NCBI RefSeq assembly: GCF_021347895.1 | Contig: NC_067122.1 | Location: forward strand, 32,463,215-32,527,214 | Reading direction: 5' to 3' | Length of the DNA: 64,000 bases | From: Acanthochromis polyacanthus | Taxonomy: Eukaryota > Chordata > Actinopteri > Pomacentridae | In this document: piece after piece, positions 33,675-45,890 of the stretch | Layout of the letters: each line of letters opens with the position of its first letter | Position numbering within the stretch: the stretch's first letter is position 1 | Notes under the pieces: generated by a model | Database searches by the model: none | What the model was told of the DNA's origin: nothing | What the model saw: the letters and a program-made list of their open reading frames with translations, nothing else | Position numbers and translations under genes: made by a program

Positions 33675-33937
33675 GGAGGTCGGCGTAGTTCAGTGGGTAG
33701 AGTGGCCGTCTTGTAACTGGAAGGTTGCGGTTCGATCCTCGGCCCGTTGTGCTCATGTCGAGGTGTCCCTGAGCAAGACAACTAACCCCTAATTGCTCCT
33801 GATGGGTTGTGGTTAGCACCTTGCATGGCAGCTTCCGCCATCAGTGTGTGAATGGGTGAATGCGACATATCATGTAAAGCGCTTTGGGTACCTTGCAGGT
33901 ATAGTAAAGCGCTATATAAATACAGACCATTTACCAT
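33675..33937 (+). mobile_element. tRNA-derived SINE, family I
   Basis: The head is tRNA-like: A box within TAGTTCAGTGGGTAGAG (33686) and B box GGTTCGATCCT (33729-33739), the internal RNA polymerase III promoter. The body reads GTGTCCCTGAGCAAGAC, GCATGGCAGCTTCCGCCATC, GTGTGTGAATGGGTGAATG, and ends AAAGCGCTATATAAATACAG then CCATTTACCATTT. The same family occurs at 51059. It is not a tRNA gene because the fold is degenerate and the body is fused directly. Confidence 0.88.
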
Positions 33938-33992
33938 TTGAACCGCTGACCCTTCGATCATTGGACGACCCGCTCTACCTTCCTGAGCCTTA
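33938..33992 (-). mobile_element. tRNA-like head of split SINE family II
   Basis: In reverse: GGCTCAGGAAGGTAGAGCGG, then GGGTCAGCGGTTCAAA, an A box and B box pair of a tRNA-derived SINE. It pairs with the body at 33500-33657. Confidence 0.65.
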
Positions 33993-34024
33993 GCAGCCTT
34001 TTTCCTCACATCTGGTGAGGTGTG

Positions 34025-34505
34025 TGTGTGATTCAGACCACTACTCAACGCAAGACCATTGAACAAACCCAGTTAGTCAACCCAGTTTTTCTTTGCGCAT
34101 CAGTTCCATGACTGTTCCTGTCTACTCCAGCTGTCTCCTGCCATATCTCCAGCCTGCTATTCAAATCCAACCTGGCCTTGTCCAGATTCCCTCTCAGAAA
34201 TCTCCACCTGGTTCCTGCACCTGCCAAAATGCCATTCCTACTGTGCCACATGCCATCTTAGTTTGTGCAGTGGTTGTGTATACTGTTGAGTGTGGGTTTG
34301 TACCGCTCTGTGTTATTGCCGTGAAGGTAGTGTATTGTTAATCTGATAATATGCTGTATGTGTGTTTCTACTTCGGTTCCTGTTTGCTTTCCTAGCTTGG
34401 TGATATCAAGTCCTGGTTTATTTCCTGTCTCATAAAAATAATCTGCTTTCGTAAGATTAAGTCTGTCCAGTTCATGTCGTTGTTAGTGTTCTTTGTGATT
34501 CTACA
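34025..34505 (+). mobile_element. LTR fragment, relative of LTR D
   Basis: Aligns with 30360-30910: TCAGACCACT, CAGTTAGTCA, CAACCTGG(C/T)C, then GTTTGTACCGCTCTGTGTTA and CAAGTCCTGGTTT. The 5' end is cut at the SINE and the 3' end is not preserved. Confidence 0.6.
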
Positions 34506-34514
34506 ATATGATTT

Positions 34515-35900
34515 CTGCAGTTTTATTTAGCAGACACTTATGTCCAAAGTAATGTACATCTGAGAGTAGATACAACATAAGCTAAGATCTAATTGGGAGA
34601 AAACAGCCTGGCATAAAACAAGTTAAAGTGTGATAATAGAACTGTGGTACAGTGCAGATGTAACAGGAATTATATCATTATTTACTCGTTTTTGAAGTTT
34701 TTAAAGCTGGGTTTTAGTCTTTTCTTAAAGACTGAGAGGGAATCCAGATTGAGAGGAGAAGAGTCTCGCTATCGACCAGTCTTCTTGTGGTGGTTGTGTC
34801 AGTCACCTTTTGCTGGCTGAGCATAGTGAGCGGGAGGGAGTGTAGATGTGAATGAGAGAGCGAGTTCAGGTAGGAGGGAGCTGTTTTCAATGTAGTTTGT
34901 ATACAAGTGTCAGAGTTTTGAATTTTATGCAAGCAGCAACTGGAAGCCAGTGAAGTGATCTGAACGGCTAGGTGGCGTGTGCTTTGTTGGATGGTTGAAA
35001 ATCAAACGTGCTGTTGCATTCTGGATCGTCTGCAGACATTTGACTGTACAGTCAGGAGTTGCAGTAGTCGATGTGTGATAGCAGAAGAGCTTACACCAGG
35101 GGTTGTGCTGCATGTTCAGACAGGAAGGATCTGATCTTATTGATGTTGTACAGGGCGAATCCACATGACCGAGCAACAGAGGCCAGATGAACCTTGAAGG
35201 TTAGCTGGTCATCGATCATGACATCCAAGTTCCTGGTAGGCTCTATGGCTTTAAGTTGGGCTGATTCAAGCTGGATGTTGATTTCTTGTTATATAGAGGG
35301 ACCGATTGGGATGACAAGGAGCTCAGCATGGATGAAAAAATGGCACCTTCGACTGAACCTCTCCAATACTGAGATATCTGCAAGGCTTGATGAGATCTGG
35401 GCAGAGACAGTGTGGTCGTCCGGGGAGAATGACAGGAAGAAGTTCGTATCATCAGCATAGCCATGGTAAGAGAAACCATGGGAGTGGATTCTTGCACCAA
35501 ATGAGGTTGTGTGCAGGAGGGGACCAAGCACTGACCCTTGAAAAATCTTGTGGACAGGCTGTTCAGTTCCAACACTTCTCCCTTCCAAGATACTCTGATG
35601 TATCTCCTGAGACAAAGAACATGAACTAGTGCAAGACTGACCTGTGATGCCAATCCCAGTGAGTGTGGAGAGGAAAATTTTGTGATTAACCATGTCAAAA
35701 GCAGCTGACATATCTGACAACTATAGAACTGAAGATTGTCCAGCAGCTCTAGTAGAATGCAGATAGGAGTGCAATCTCGGTGGAGTGACCCTGTTTAAAA
35801 CCAGACTGATTTGGGTCATACAGGTTGTTTTTAGAGAGGAAAGGAGTGATTTGGTTGAAGAGAGTCCGCTTAAGTATTTTAGACAGAAACAGCAGTTTAT
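34515..35900 (-). mobile_element. L2-like LINE fragment
   Basis: Minus-strand blocks run from reverse transcriptase (about 35740) to a 3' end near 34515 that reads GGACATAAGTGTCTGCTAAA, a tail common to fish LINEs of this group. Several frames are used, so the element is dead. The 5' part (endonuclease) is missing. Confidence 0.85.
34700..35740 (-). pseudogene. L2-like reverse transcriptase and C-terminal region
   Basis: From 35720 the minus frame reads MSDMSAAFDMVNHKIFLSTL (palm, with D in SAAFD), then GSVLGPLL and HGFSYHGYADDTNFFLSFSP, the YADD catalytic box. Frameshifts follow; LADIS and ELLVIPIGPSI mark the next block. At about 35176-34925: SDPSCLNMQHN, then LQTIQNATARLIFNHP and GFQLLLA. 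Near 34800: RRLVDSETLLLSIWIPSQSL and RKD. These are the successive blocks of L2-group ORF2. A companion frame on the same strand (35243-35698) is a shadow in another phase. Confidence 0.85.
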
Positions 35901-35904
35901 GTGT

Positions 35905-36125
35905 AGTTTACCTTCTGTCCTCTAGGTGTCGCCCATGGGAGAAGTCGATCTGGAGAAGGGTTCCATGTGAACAGCATTTCTGGTCCTAAGGGACCTGTTA
36001 CATCACTTACCTTTACTACGGACTTCCTGTGTAATTTAGTGTAAGTAATTTCATTATTAAATATTTCGATGTGCTGTGTTTCTGTTGTTCTGCATTTGAG
36101 TCTTTGAAATGCTGCAAGACAGAAA
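35905..36125 (+). mobile_element. possible LTR 3' part
   Basis: GTTGTTCTGCATTTGAGTCT followed by TTGAAATGCTGCAAGACA resembles the U5 ends of LTR D and LTR C. No 5' end or target duplication could be set. Confidence 0.35.
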
Positions 36126-36752
36126 CAGTGTTAGATTGATGCAGTTACATTACAAAATCTCTTTCACCAAAAAAAAAAAAAATTACATGTTTGTTTCTGT
36201 AATTATTGTTGTAAATAGGCTTTAAAAGAACCAAGAAAAACAAGCAATCTGTCTTTGAACTGTATAGATTTGATTTGGACACACAGCACAACATATCACG
36301 AGCTGGACAAGCTGTTTCTTCACTGGTGGTTGTTGCATTACTGTGATTGGCTCAGCTGTTTCAGAGCTAAGTAGTGGTGAGTGATTAACCAATCACATCA
36401 CAGTGAGAGATGTGACTGGTTAATTGAGGGTGAAACTGTTATTCAGCTCAACCTCTGATTTATGCTCTACTTGTCAGGGCTCCCCTGCTCTCTGTCTGTC
36501 CCACCTGGCAACCCTTTACCCCCCCCCCCCCTCCCTCCCTCTCTCTCTCTCACTACTTCACCCAATTCTATTGGACTTTGTGCTACTGAACCGAAATGAA
36601 ACAAAATACCAGGTGTGTAATCAATGCGGCCACAAAAATCTCTGCACTTGTCATGGAGATCTCAGTCATACATCACAGCTTACCTTCATGCTTCTGTTTT
36701 TTGAGATGATTTTTTTTCTTTTTTCTATTGTAATCAAAACTATGATCAAAAC
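36126..36752. other. no recognisable feature; polypyrimidine tract
   Basis: Contains a C-run and (CT)n block at about 36519-36552. Otherwise nothing identified. Confidence 0.5.
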
Positions 36753-36952
36753 TATACTACTCACAAAAAGTTAGGAATATTATTTACATGAGTGATTTTC
36801 CTATTTGGTCTGAATTTCAATGAAATAAGTATAGTTCCCTTTGATACTACTATTAATGAATGAGAAGAAGCTCCATTTTCATTAGTGCATTATTTATTAC
36901 CCCAACAATTTAGACACTAAGAAAGATAGCCCAAAATAACCAAAATTGACAG

Positions 36953-37952
<1,000 letters not shown>

Positions 37953-38322
37953 GGCTGCTTGAATGATGAACTGGGAATGACTTACTGACAATAGCAGCTT
38001 TTTATACCCCCACAATGTTAAAATTGATGCCGCATTGAAAAGGGTTGTCTTTTTGTATTTGTTGGTATTGGCCCCAATATGTAAGGCGCACTGTACACAG
38101 TGAGACCATGATGTGGAAAACACAAAATGAGGTGTGTCTAGCACCCTAATACAATTTCCTCCTTATCCTCAAAATCACTGAAGTGAAACAAACACCTTAT
38201 GAATGAAATCCACTGAGGACCTCACAATATCCCTAACTTATTGTCAATAGTGTATTTGTTTACCTTTTTTACATGACAACAGAATGTCATGGTACCACCT
38301 TCACCTTGCCTGTTTTCCCTTT

Positions 38323-39237
38323 TTTCATGGCAGGTCAGCGAATCCAAATGCAGACACAGGACAGGCAGAGACTGATTTACGAGAAGAGAAATTTATTACA
38401 AAATTCAGGAAACACAATAATACGGACAGGGAGGAATGCCTGAGGGGAAAATAACTAAACAGATGACCTAACAAATTCAAACTCAAGGATAAATGTCATG
38501 TACACTAACAAAAGGGCAAATCAATATCACTATGCAGGGAAATACAAACACAAGTAGGGATAACTGCCGACAGGAGAGACAAAACTGAGAACTATTCATC
38601 CATCCATTGTCTATACACCGCTTTATCCTCATTAGGGTCACAGAGGTGCTGGAACCTATCCCAGCTGACTGGGGGTGAGGGCAGAACTGAGAACTAACCA
38701 AATCTAATTCAGAAAATCCTAAGAAATACTCTTAACAGCAAATGGGATACCATAAGGAGAAGTAATATAAATAAAGTATGCAGGACAAAACCTGGATACT
38801 CACTGGACAGAGGAAATCATACTCAAGGGAACAGAGTCTGGCAAGGTGAGTTGAAGCTGCCGAACAGAACTGGTGGCAGGAACAGGCTGGCTGCAGGAAG
38901 AATTGATTGACAAATGTGTCGCCAGTGCAGGGGATTCAGGTGGCAGCAGCTTGGGGAAGCAGGCAGGAGACGGGTCAGAGGCCGGCAGGGAAACGAGTGT
39001 GAATGCCTATGGTCTGGCAGAGTGTGGTGGAATGAAGTGGTCTTCTCTAGGGTACAGATGATTGTGAACAGGTGACCTTATCCTCACAGCTGTTTCTAAT
39101 CTCTATAATAATTAGGCATTCTGCAAGCAGAGCTGAGATGACAGGGATGGAGAGCGCCAAGCAGGAGGAAGAGAATGGGAAAAGGAGAGGGACAGAGCAA
39201 CAGATGGGCTGGCGGGGCTGGGCCTGGGGTCCTGACA
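38323..39237 (-). mobile_element. solo LTR with 5-bp target duplication (LTR C)
   Basis: On the minus strand it starts TGTCAGGACCCC and ends CCTGCCATGAAA, where the last five bases would be TGACA but for one change. CCTTT flanks it at 38318-38322 and 39238-39242. The polyadenylation region TTGTAATAAATTTCTC lies about 70 bp before the end. A retroposed insert sits at 38594-38684. No internal domain adjoins. Confidence 0.85.
38594..38684 (+). mobile_element. short retroposed repeat with direct flanks
   Basis: CATCCATCCATTGTCTATAC, CGCTTTATCCTCATTAGGGT, then GGAACCTATCCCAGCTGACT is a very common fish repeat segment. AACTGAGAACT occurs exactly at 38583-38593 and 38685-38695 (14 bp with one mismatch if extended leftward), the kind of duplication made by target-primed reverse transcription. 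It is younger than the LTR it interrupts. Confidence 0.8.
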
Positions 39238-39242
39238 CCTTT

Positions 39243-40084
39243 GTGTTTCTGTGGTTAAGTGTTCCCATGTGTGGAAAGAAATACCAGTACTTCTGTGCTT
39301 GTTCTGTCTGCTCCTGACACAAGTCTTCTCGTCAGCCTTCTACTGGTCGTCTTTGCTCCTGCCTTTGCCTGGTTGTCCTTGGTATCATATCACATCTTAT
39401 TTTATCAGGTGGTTTCCTCCTTCTGGAGATAATACCACGTTTTGCCAAAGTTTCCACCTGCCTGAAAAACAGCTCACCTCCTCATGCAACGTGTGTTTAG
39501 ATGTCATTGTAAGCTTTGAGATATAATCTCGGACAAAGGACTTCAGTTCATTTCTCATGTGTACAGGGCACTTTGTCAGGCAATAGGACCACTGTAGGCT
39601 TGTCCTCTGGTTTTTATTTCCAGACATGACCGCCATCACAGTGCAGTGTTTCATCCACATTCATTCAGCAGCGATGACCCGCCGCTCCGAAATCATAGCC
39701 TCCGCTTGTTCAAATTCCTTTTTTTTGTGTTGTTGTCACAAATACACCACCGCCACTTGTCTCCACCTTCACAGCAGAGTGCTGCACTGTGTTGAGTACT
39801 ACCAAGTACTAAGGTAAACTACAGATCATTATCTTGTTCAGTATCTACTCTTTGATACGTCGGTTAATACCACGTTAATTACTCGTGAAAGTGACGTCAC
39901 GTCAAGCACCCAGGCAGCAGGTCAGAGAGTCAGAGGAGTGTCGTCTTGGAAAATATGACAGTGACTTACCGGAGAAAAGTTCTTAACGTAGCCCTATAAG
40001 GTGCAGTCAATTCCAGCCATTTTCAGTACAAAAAATTGCTAATATTCTATTTGTAAATAAAAAATATGACGAGAAATACAGGGA
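39243..40084. other. no recognisable feature
   Basis: Nothing identified; frames at 39047-39660 lack motifs. Confidence 0.45.
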
Positions 40085-40445
40085 ATATTGGACGCGCATC
40101 ACGAGGTGCATATCCTCGAAAACGACCCATTCGTGGATTATATACTGACTTCAGGACATGTTTTGGACAAAATATGTTACTGGCTTGTTTCGTCTGGATG
40201 TCCAAGGTTAGATTATGGCCGTTTTTTGTGGAATATTTTCATCTGTGTGTAATAATGAACCCGGAAATGTGAGTCGCGCTGTGTGCGTTGAAGCCGTGTA
40301 TAGAGAACGGATGGATGGATATTCGTTGTTTGTCGGACAAATGTGTTTATATTACCCGCTGTGGTAATCACATCTGAAAGTGGTTTATACCGGCGGATTC
40401 ATGAGAATCTAAGCTTTCCATCGGTGTATAGTGTTTGTATAATCA
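40085..40445 (+). repeat. unclassified repeat with conserved core (copy 1)
   Basis: Aligns with 49905-50235. The upstream part is only moderately similar (GACATGTTTTGG, CTGGATG, TTTTTGTGGA). The core at about 40333-40443 is almost identical (TGTTTATATTACCCGCTGTG, GTAATCACATCTGAAAGTGG, TTTATACCGGC, GATTCATGAGAATCT, GTGTATAGTGTTTGTATAAT). I recognise no protein and no terminal repeats. Confidence 0.7.
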
Positions 40446-40769
40446 CATTTGCAGCTTCAGACATTTAAGGAAATGCTTATGCAGATCTCAAAGTGTACCG
40501 CGGGCGGGACACTGAAGCGCAACGGGAATAACTCATAATAGATTTTACAAGTTAAATAGACATTCACAAAATACTGATAGCCAGCTAACTTTATGTAATA
40601 TATCAGTAGCTTCAGTTAATTGGCCCCAGTGCCAACTCAGTGTCGCTAACATGAGTAAACTATTGATAGCATTAAGTTAATATCTACACTCTGTGATGTA
40701 ACAGCTGACTACATTTTTCGATGAGTTAGTTCAAATATTTTTTTATTTAAATATTTAGTTTTTGCCATT

Positions 40770-40945
40770 TTCAGCTTTATTTATTTATCAGTTGTAGTGA
40801 AGGCAGACAGGAAACGGGGGAGAAGAGTAGGGGGAAGTAATGCAGGAAAGGGCCGCGAGCAGGAATCGAACCCGGGTCACTGCGTCGGGGACCAGTCCCC
40901 GTACATGGGTCACCCGCCCAACCTGACGAGCTACACTGGCGCCTC
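40770..40945 (-). mobile_element. tRNA-derived SINE, family III
   Basis: In reverse it begins GAGGCGCCAGTGTAGCTCGT with an A-box-like segment, a B box GGGTTCGATTCC near 40861-40873, then GGCCCTTTCCTGCATTACTT, CCCCC and TTTCCTGTCTGCCTTCACTA, and an A-rich tail near 40770. This head and CT-rich body pattern is a common fish SINE. It differs from families I and II. Confidence 0.8.
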
Positions 40946-41254
40946 ATTTTTTTTGTTTCTAACATTCAACCTTTAAAAAGCCAATTTCAACTGGCCATTC
41001 AATACATAGGTTGTACAAGTAAAATCTACAGTGAACTGTCATGTGTTTACATCGCTCCCAGAGAGCCTGCCGCCGCTGCTGAAAGAAATCCTGGAGGAAA
41101 CACTGGAGTGTCCTTGTCTCCAATCCCTAGTCCCTTTTAGGCTGGGTGGAATGCACTCTGGCCTCCAAAAAGCTGTTTCTCCATTTCCTTAGGTTTCATG
41201 AGCTGGGACTTACAACTCTGGTGTTTGTTTAAAACAGCTTAATACTGTGACAAC
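40946..41254. other. no recognisable feature
   Basis: Possibly upstream Gypsy internal DNA, but nothing can be read. Confidence 0.4.
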
Positions 41255-41529
41255 TTGTCCCACTTTCTCCATGTCTCACCCTGTTATGCCTGCCTTCTGA
41301 CAGTGCTCCCAGTACCATCATCATCTATGATCATTTGGGCAAAACTGTTTAGCAGTTGGATGTGCACTTCTCTGGGCAAGAGCTTCTATACTTTGTGAAA
41401 TGGGAAAACTACAACCCCAAGAAGCAAGGTTTTGCTAGAAATCATTATGCATCCTCAATTTTGTCAAGACATCCACCCAAGTCATCGTAACAAGCCTTGT
41501 GTGCACCTGGAAGTGTTGAGGGTGGGCAC
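41255..41529 (+). pseudogene. Gypsy polyprotein 3' end with chromodomain-like segment
   Basis: Plus-strand frame reads QLDVHFSGQELLYFVKWENY, then NPKKQGFARNHYASSIL and SRHPPKSS before TAA at 41488-41490, followed by APGSVEGGHCNDT in the same phase. This fits the integrase C-terminus of vertebrate chromodomain Gypsy elements (LQYLVDWEGYGPEER ... FHRRHP ... GGTVM). Conserved aromatic and acidic cage positions are partly changed, and stops occur upstream. The polyprotein ends exactly where the 3' LTR begins. Confidence 0.75.
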
Positions 41530-41848
41530 TGTAATGATACCAGATTTACCTATCCTCTTTTCTCTTTGACTGTGGTGTTTATTCCCTCCCCTAGTGTCTC
41601 TTTTTTGTCTCAGTGAGTCTGTCTGAATGTGTGTCTTTGTGGGTGTGGTGCCTTGTTACCGTTTGCTAACTGATCATCTGCACATCTGAGGTTCATCTTC
41701 CAATCAAGACCAGCATTCTCCCAACCTCAGCTTTGAATTTCAGCTTACGCTTAGATAGTCCAGTCGCCAATGTGATACTTATGCTAGACCAACTCTTTCA
41801 GCTCCAGTTCATTCCGTACCTTCTACTTCATTCTCAGTGTTGCATTAA

Positions 41849-42383
41849 AGGGATAGTTCGGGATTTTTGACATGAATCTGTATGGCATCCCCGTCAGCAG
41901 TGTTGTTCATTCACACAGACTAACCCTTGACAGCGTCCAGTGAGCAGAGATCCGGTCCGGTTTTGGTCCAGACGAAGGTAGTCCGGCAAGTTTGCTGGGG
42001 TCACGAAAATAAAGTGTTTTCTTCTCAAACCAATATGTGTTCGAAAGAGTGATATATTTGCATTACAAAAACCGATGTCCACGAAAAAGTCAGACCTCGT
42101 AAACGCTTGGCACTATTTTCTCTCCCTTCATATCACTCCACACTGCCTCCAGCTGGCAGCCGCACAGGTTTCACTTTGTTTGCTGCTCGTAAAGTTAACA
42201 ACAGCATGTCTGTCTACGACAGCGACGATGAATATATTGACTTCAGCATTCAGCCAAGGGGATATCTTTATGAACCCGAATATACTGAAGCCGAAATTCA
42301 TTCGGGGTTAAGTCTGTGTGAATGCACAACACTGCTGACGGGGATGCCATACAGATTCATGTCAAAAATCCCGAACTATCCCT
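41849..42383. mobile_element. TTAA-target DNA transposon with ~73-bp inverted ends (Kolobok-like)
   Basis: TTAA lies at 41845-41848 and 42384-42387. Ends begin AGGGATAGTTCGGGATTTTT in both directions; the first 58 bp of the two ends are identical and the match extends to about 73 bp with one mismatch. The 535-bp body is too short for a transposase but includes a frame with acidic and Tyr-rich motifs. TTAA targets occur in piggyBac and Kolobok; the AGGGATAGTTC end is the type I associate with Kolobok-like fish elements. It sits in a Gypsy LTR. Confidence 0.9.
42206..42383 (+). pseudogene. transposon ORF start, acidic/Tyr-rich motif
   Basis: From ATG 42206 the frame reads MSVYDSDDEYIDFSIQPRGY then LYEPEYTEAEI and runs into the inverted end. 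A Y/F-EPEY motif after an acidic stretch is frequent at the start of predicted fish proteins linked to P2X7-intracellular-domain-like transposon ORFs. That link is from memory. The frame is cut off within the terminal repeat. Confidence 0.45.
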
Positions 42384-42756
42384 TTAAGTGCACTAGCTCC
42401 ACACCAGCCTGCTCAACCCAATTTATTCACTCTCAGATACTCTTCCTCAAACCACACCCTGAATTCTGGGCCATCATTAACTCCAAGCAACTCTACGCCC
42501 ATTCCTCTGCACAGTCTAAAGATTATTGTTCTAAAAAAAAAACCTGCTGAATTGTCCTCTGCTCTTCTCTTTGTTTGCTTCATTATGTTGTTGTTTGTAA
42601 TATCCTATCTGTGCTCCTATTACACCATTCAGAAAAGAAAAAGACTCACCAACTCATCAATCACTGATGTTACAACACCTTTTACAGTCTGGGTACAGCC
42701 ATGAATTCTTTTATTTGACAAGGAAATAAATGAAGTTACCACTTTGTCCCCTCACC

Positions 42757-43549
42757 TGTCAGAGTGTCTGCCTGGTCCCCCTTCCACGTCATTTCTCTCC
42801 TCCTCACTATTTTTCTTCCTCCCTCCCTCTTTCTGTCTTACTTACTTATCTCTCTCTCTTCCCCGCTGCTACTGACTCAAGCTCCCCCCTCTCTTGTTAC
42901 GCTCCTGGACACCGAGTATCAGGGCACATTGGATGCAGCTGTTGAACGAGCACAGCGGTATCTCATTACGGCGCACTTAAATCCCGGCTCTGCTCTTCAA
43001 TCTCCACCGGATCAGCTTCAGCCCACGCTGGTAGTTGGTTGGTCGTAACATGTTTTTGCAATTCTGACTGTGGGTCGAGACTAATTCTTCTTTGTTCTGT
43101 ACACAATTCCACAACCGCTCTGTCCCCACACAGTCCCAGGAGGATTTGGACCTCTGTGTTCTGCTCAACCCGGCCACATCGGCCAGGAGCTCTGGACCTT
43201 GGCTTTCCACTGTGGCTCCCCCTCGAACGATTTGTGTCTCCAAGACCACCGGTCTTTTAAACCTGTGTGACTGCCTGCCCACCACCTCCCCATTTAGATT
43301 TTTGTATTTGTGAGTTTAGCCGTTTTGTGAGGTTTTACTATTAATTAACCTGTAGCCTTGTTTTTGATTTTCTGTAGTTGTTTATTCTAGTCTATCTTTA
43401 GTTATTTGCATAACCCTTGGCTGTGTGGCTAGAGTTTGGTTTGGTTTCTGTTTTTGGTCGATGTGTGTGTTCCTTTAGTTTTTGTTAATAAAATCCTGTT
43501 TAAATGGATTTGTCTCTGCCTGCTGTCTACATGCCTGCAGCCTGTGACA
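42757..43549 (+). mobile_element. solo LTR with perfect 5-bp target duplication
   Basis: Starts TGTCAGAGTGTC and ends GCAGCCTGTGACA, with TCACC exactly at 42752-42756 and 43550-43554. TTAATAAAATCC lies about 65 bp before the end as the likely polyadenylation signal. The 793-bp unit has no internal domain. It does not match LTRs A-D beyond end style. Confidence 0.9.
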
Positions 43550-44851
43550 TCACCATCCACAGTCCTGTATAAGCACAGGCTCCTCAGTGTGACCAGAACA
43601 GATTGGTTATTTTATACAGTTAAGTTGTAAAATGTAACTGTGATGGTGTCAAGGTGTGAAACAAGCCACCAATTCATCTCATGTGTGAATGCGTTCGGTA
43701 AGAGGCTCTGTCAATCACTGTCACAAACTGTGAGCTGCACTAAAAGAATACATTATGCGTTTGAATCAGACCAGGTCTGCGGTTAGAGTGTAAGGTTGAG
43801 CCCCTAACACAGCACCACAGAAAGTTTAATAAGACTCCTATGAAATTTTCAAAGGAATGAAAGTAGAATTCAGGCCAACGGTACCTGATTATTTAAATGT
43901 AAAGTGACAGTAAAAATCATCCAACTGTGAGCTACTGAGCTTATTAACTGCAGCAACCAGATGAATTCTTGAATTAGCTTTCTCTGACATTTAAGGCTGA
44001 TAAGTACAGGCTTGTTAGGTCTTTCCAAAAATGCAAAAAAAAGTTTCAAATTCAGACACAATTCCCTTTTAACAAATATGTCGAAAGTGAGTCTATGATT
44101 TTCATATATTTGACATGTACTATTTTTTTTATTCATGTGATGCCATTGTAATGTTTATCATAGCTACAAGGTAGCAGAGATGTCTAACAAAAGTAGTGAT
44201 TTTCCTTTTGGTATGAGTTCTTACCAAATACAGCAGTCGCTGACCAATAGCTTGTGCTTACGTTGTAACTGTAATGGTAAGCTAAGGCAAGAGTCAATGT
44301 TGGAGATAGAATAATGAGGAAATCTGAGGTGACAGGAACAGAGTTTATCAGAGAGAGAGGAAAGACTATTAGTAACACAAGGCTTGTTCATGCTTACACG
44401 CTTCAGTATTAACTGAAAAGTATGTTATATGGAAAGAAAATTTGTAGTCATTTGTATTTGAGTAACTGGATATGGGTGTGGTTTATCGATGACAGCTGAA
44501 CAGTAATTGATGCAGCTGTCAAAACACTCTGACATGTATATATTTCTGTTGAGACAGTGACAACTAGGTGGAATGTCAGCTTGTGGATAACATCAAACTA
44601 TGACCACAAATATCTATTTCAGACATTTTGAGGTGTAAGATTTGGTGTAGGATTCTTAAATTTCCATTTCCTTCGATTAATTGTTTCTACTTTACCTTAA
44701 ATTAAATATTTCATCAACTCATGACAAGTAAATGTTTATAGCTTTCACGTTTTTGGGTCGTAAGTGTCATGCACCTTTAAGGCCACTGGAGATCAGTGCA
44801 AACTGCAGGTCACCAACAACTGTGCATTAGTCATTGTCCTTCTTTATATTT
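43550..44851. other. no recognisable feature
   Basis: Nothing identified; AT-rich. Confidence 0.45.
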
Positions 44852-44995
44852 ACATTGATGAGTCAAAACATTTGAAACACTTGTCTAATATTCCCTTGGC
44901 ACTTTGTGTGTGACCAAAACAGCCCACCCAGGCCTGGTCCTTACTGGACCTCTGAAGGCCTCTTTTGGTATCCAACATGAAGGACTGAGCAGCCC
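44852..44995 (-). mobile_element. Tc1-like element 3' end fragment
   Basis: The plus strand reads TGAGTCAAAACATTTGAAAC, ACCAAAACAGCCCACCCAGG and ACTGGACCTCTGAAGGCC, matching in order the reverse of a fish Tc1 family's 3' end (ACCAAAACAGCCCTGACC...CTAGACCCCTGAAGG). It would encode the transposase tail on the minus strand. Likely the same family as 29047. Confidence 0.6.
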
Positions 44996-45317
44996 TGTCA
45001 CATCTTGTAAATTAGAGCTAATACATCGCCAATGTTATTCACTTATGGTCATATTATTTAGAGTAGTCAGTGTAGTGTAAGGTTTTGTTTGTCTGATGGT
45101 GAAGCTGGTGTGTTTTACTTCATAATTACTGTGTTGTGTACATTTCATAGTTTGCAAAACCGTAGCAGGATGTAATGCATCCATGTATTTTTTAAATTTG
45201 ATTAATTTTTAATCTGAAATGCTACATACTTTCAGCTTATATCAGCACCAAATGCTGTCACAGCACCACACAGACAAACAGAATGTCCAAAAATTTTCAC
45301 AAGATCCTGTCCTTATT
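44996..45317. other. no recognisable feature
   Basis: Nothing identified. Confidence 0.45.
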
Positions 45318-45890
45318 ACTCTGCCAAGGAATGCGGCAGAGTAATGTGACGATTGGCGTATGTTTGTCTGTCTGTTAGCAATATCACTCAAAAAAGGATT
45401 AATGGATTTGGATGAAACTTTCAGTGAAGGTCAAGACGACACAAGGACCACCACATTGGATTTTGGCAGTGACACAGCTTATAGTTTGGGTCCACGGATT
45501 TCTTAAACATTTCTATACTGCAAAATAACGGCGTCACCGTAGCTATGACAACAAGTGAGCACTTCGTCAGCTGCCTGCTGACGATCACATGACTGTGATC
45601 AGACAACAAATCCACCGCTGTGGACTTCTCAGGACTTCTCAGTTGGAAATCATATAAGGAACAAGTGATTAAATTGTGGTTGTGTTTCCAGGTCCCATCA
45701 GTTGCCGCTGCCTGCTACATATTTAGGTGATGCGATTCGATAGCTGTACATAATGTACACACGCATAACACATGCCTGTGCTCAGCACAAGATCATTTTT
45801 TATTAAAAACTGAGCAACCTTGGCTTAGTATGTGCTCTCTCAGTGCGTTCCTTGTTTGAAAGCAAGAAAAGCACTCGCTGTGTTATGGAA
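45318..45890 (+). repeat. dispersed repeat family (copy e)
   Basis: Opens ATTACTCTGCCAAGGAATGC, then GTATGTTTGTCTGTCTGT, GGATTTGGATGAAACTTTC, GACAACAAGTGAGCACTTCG, GACGATCACATGACTGTGAT and CTGTGCTCAGCACAAGATC, in the same order as copy b. No hAT insert is present, so it shows the uninterrupted state. It ends with TTGAAAGCAAGAAAAGCACT. Confidence 0.7.

Larger units (their letters stand above)
41530..42624 (+). mobile_element. Gypsy 3' LTR, split by a TTAA element
   Basis: Starts TGTAATGATACC immediately after the polyprotein end and finishes GCTCCTATTACA, giving matched TGTAAT/ATTACA ends. Removing the 539-bp insert (element plus one TTAA) leaves an LTR of about 556 bp. It belongs to the chromodomain remnant just upstream. 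The 5' LTR is not in the window. Confidence 0.72.

Noticed and set aside
33675..33745. Possible tRNA gene
   Set aside because: A and B boxes are present but the fold is degenerate and a SINE body follows directly; same for 51059-51130 and 40860-40945.
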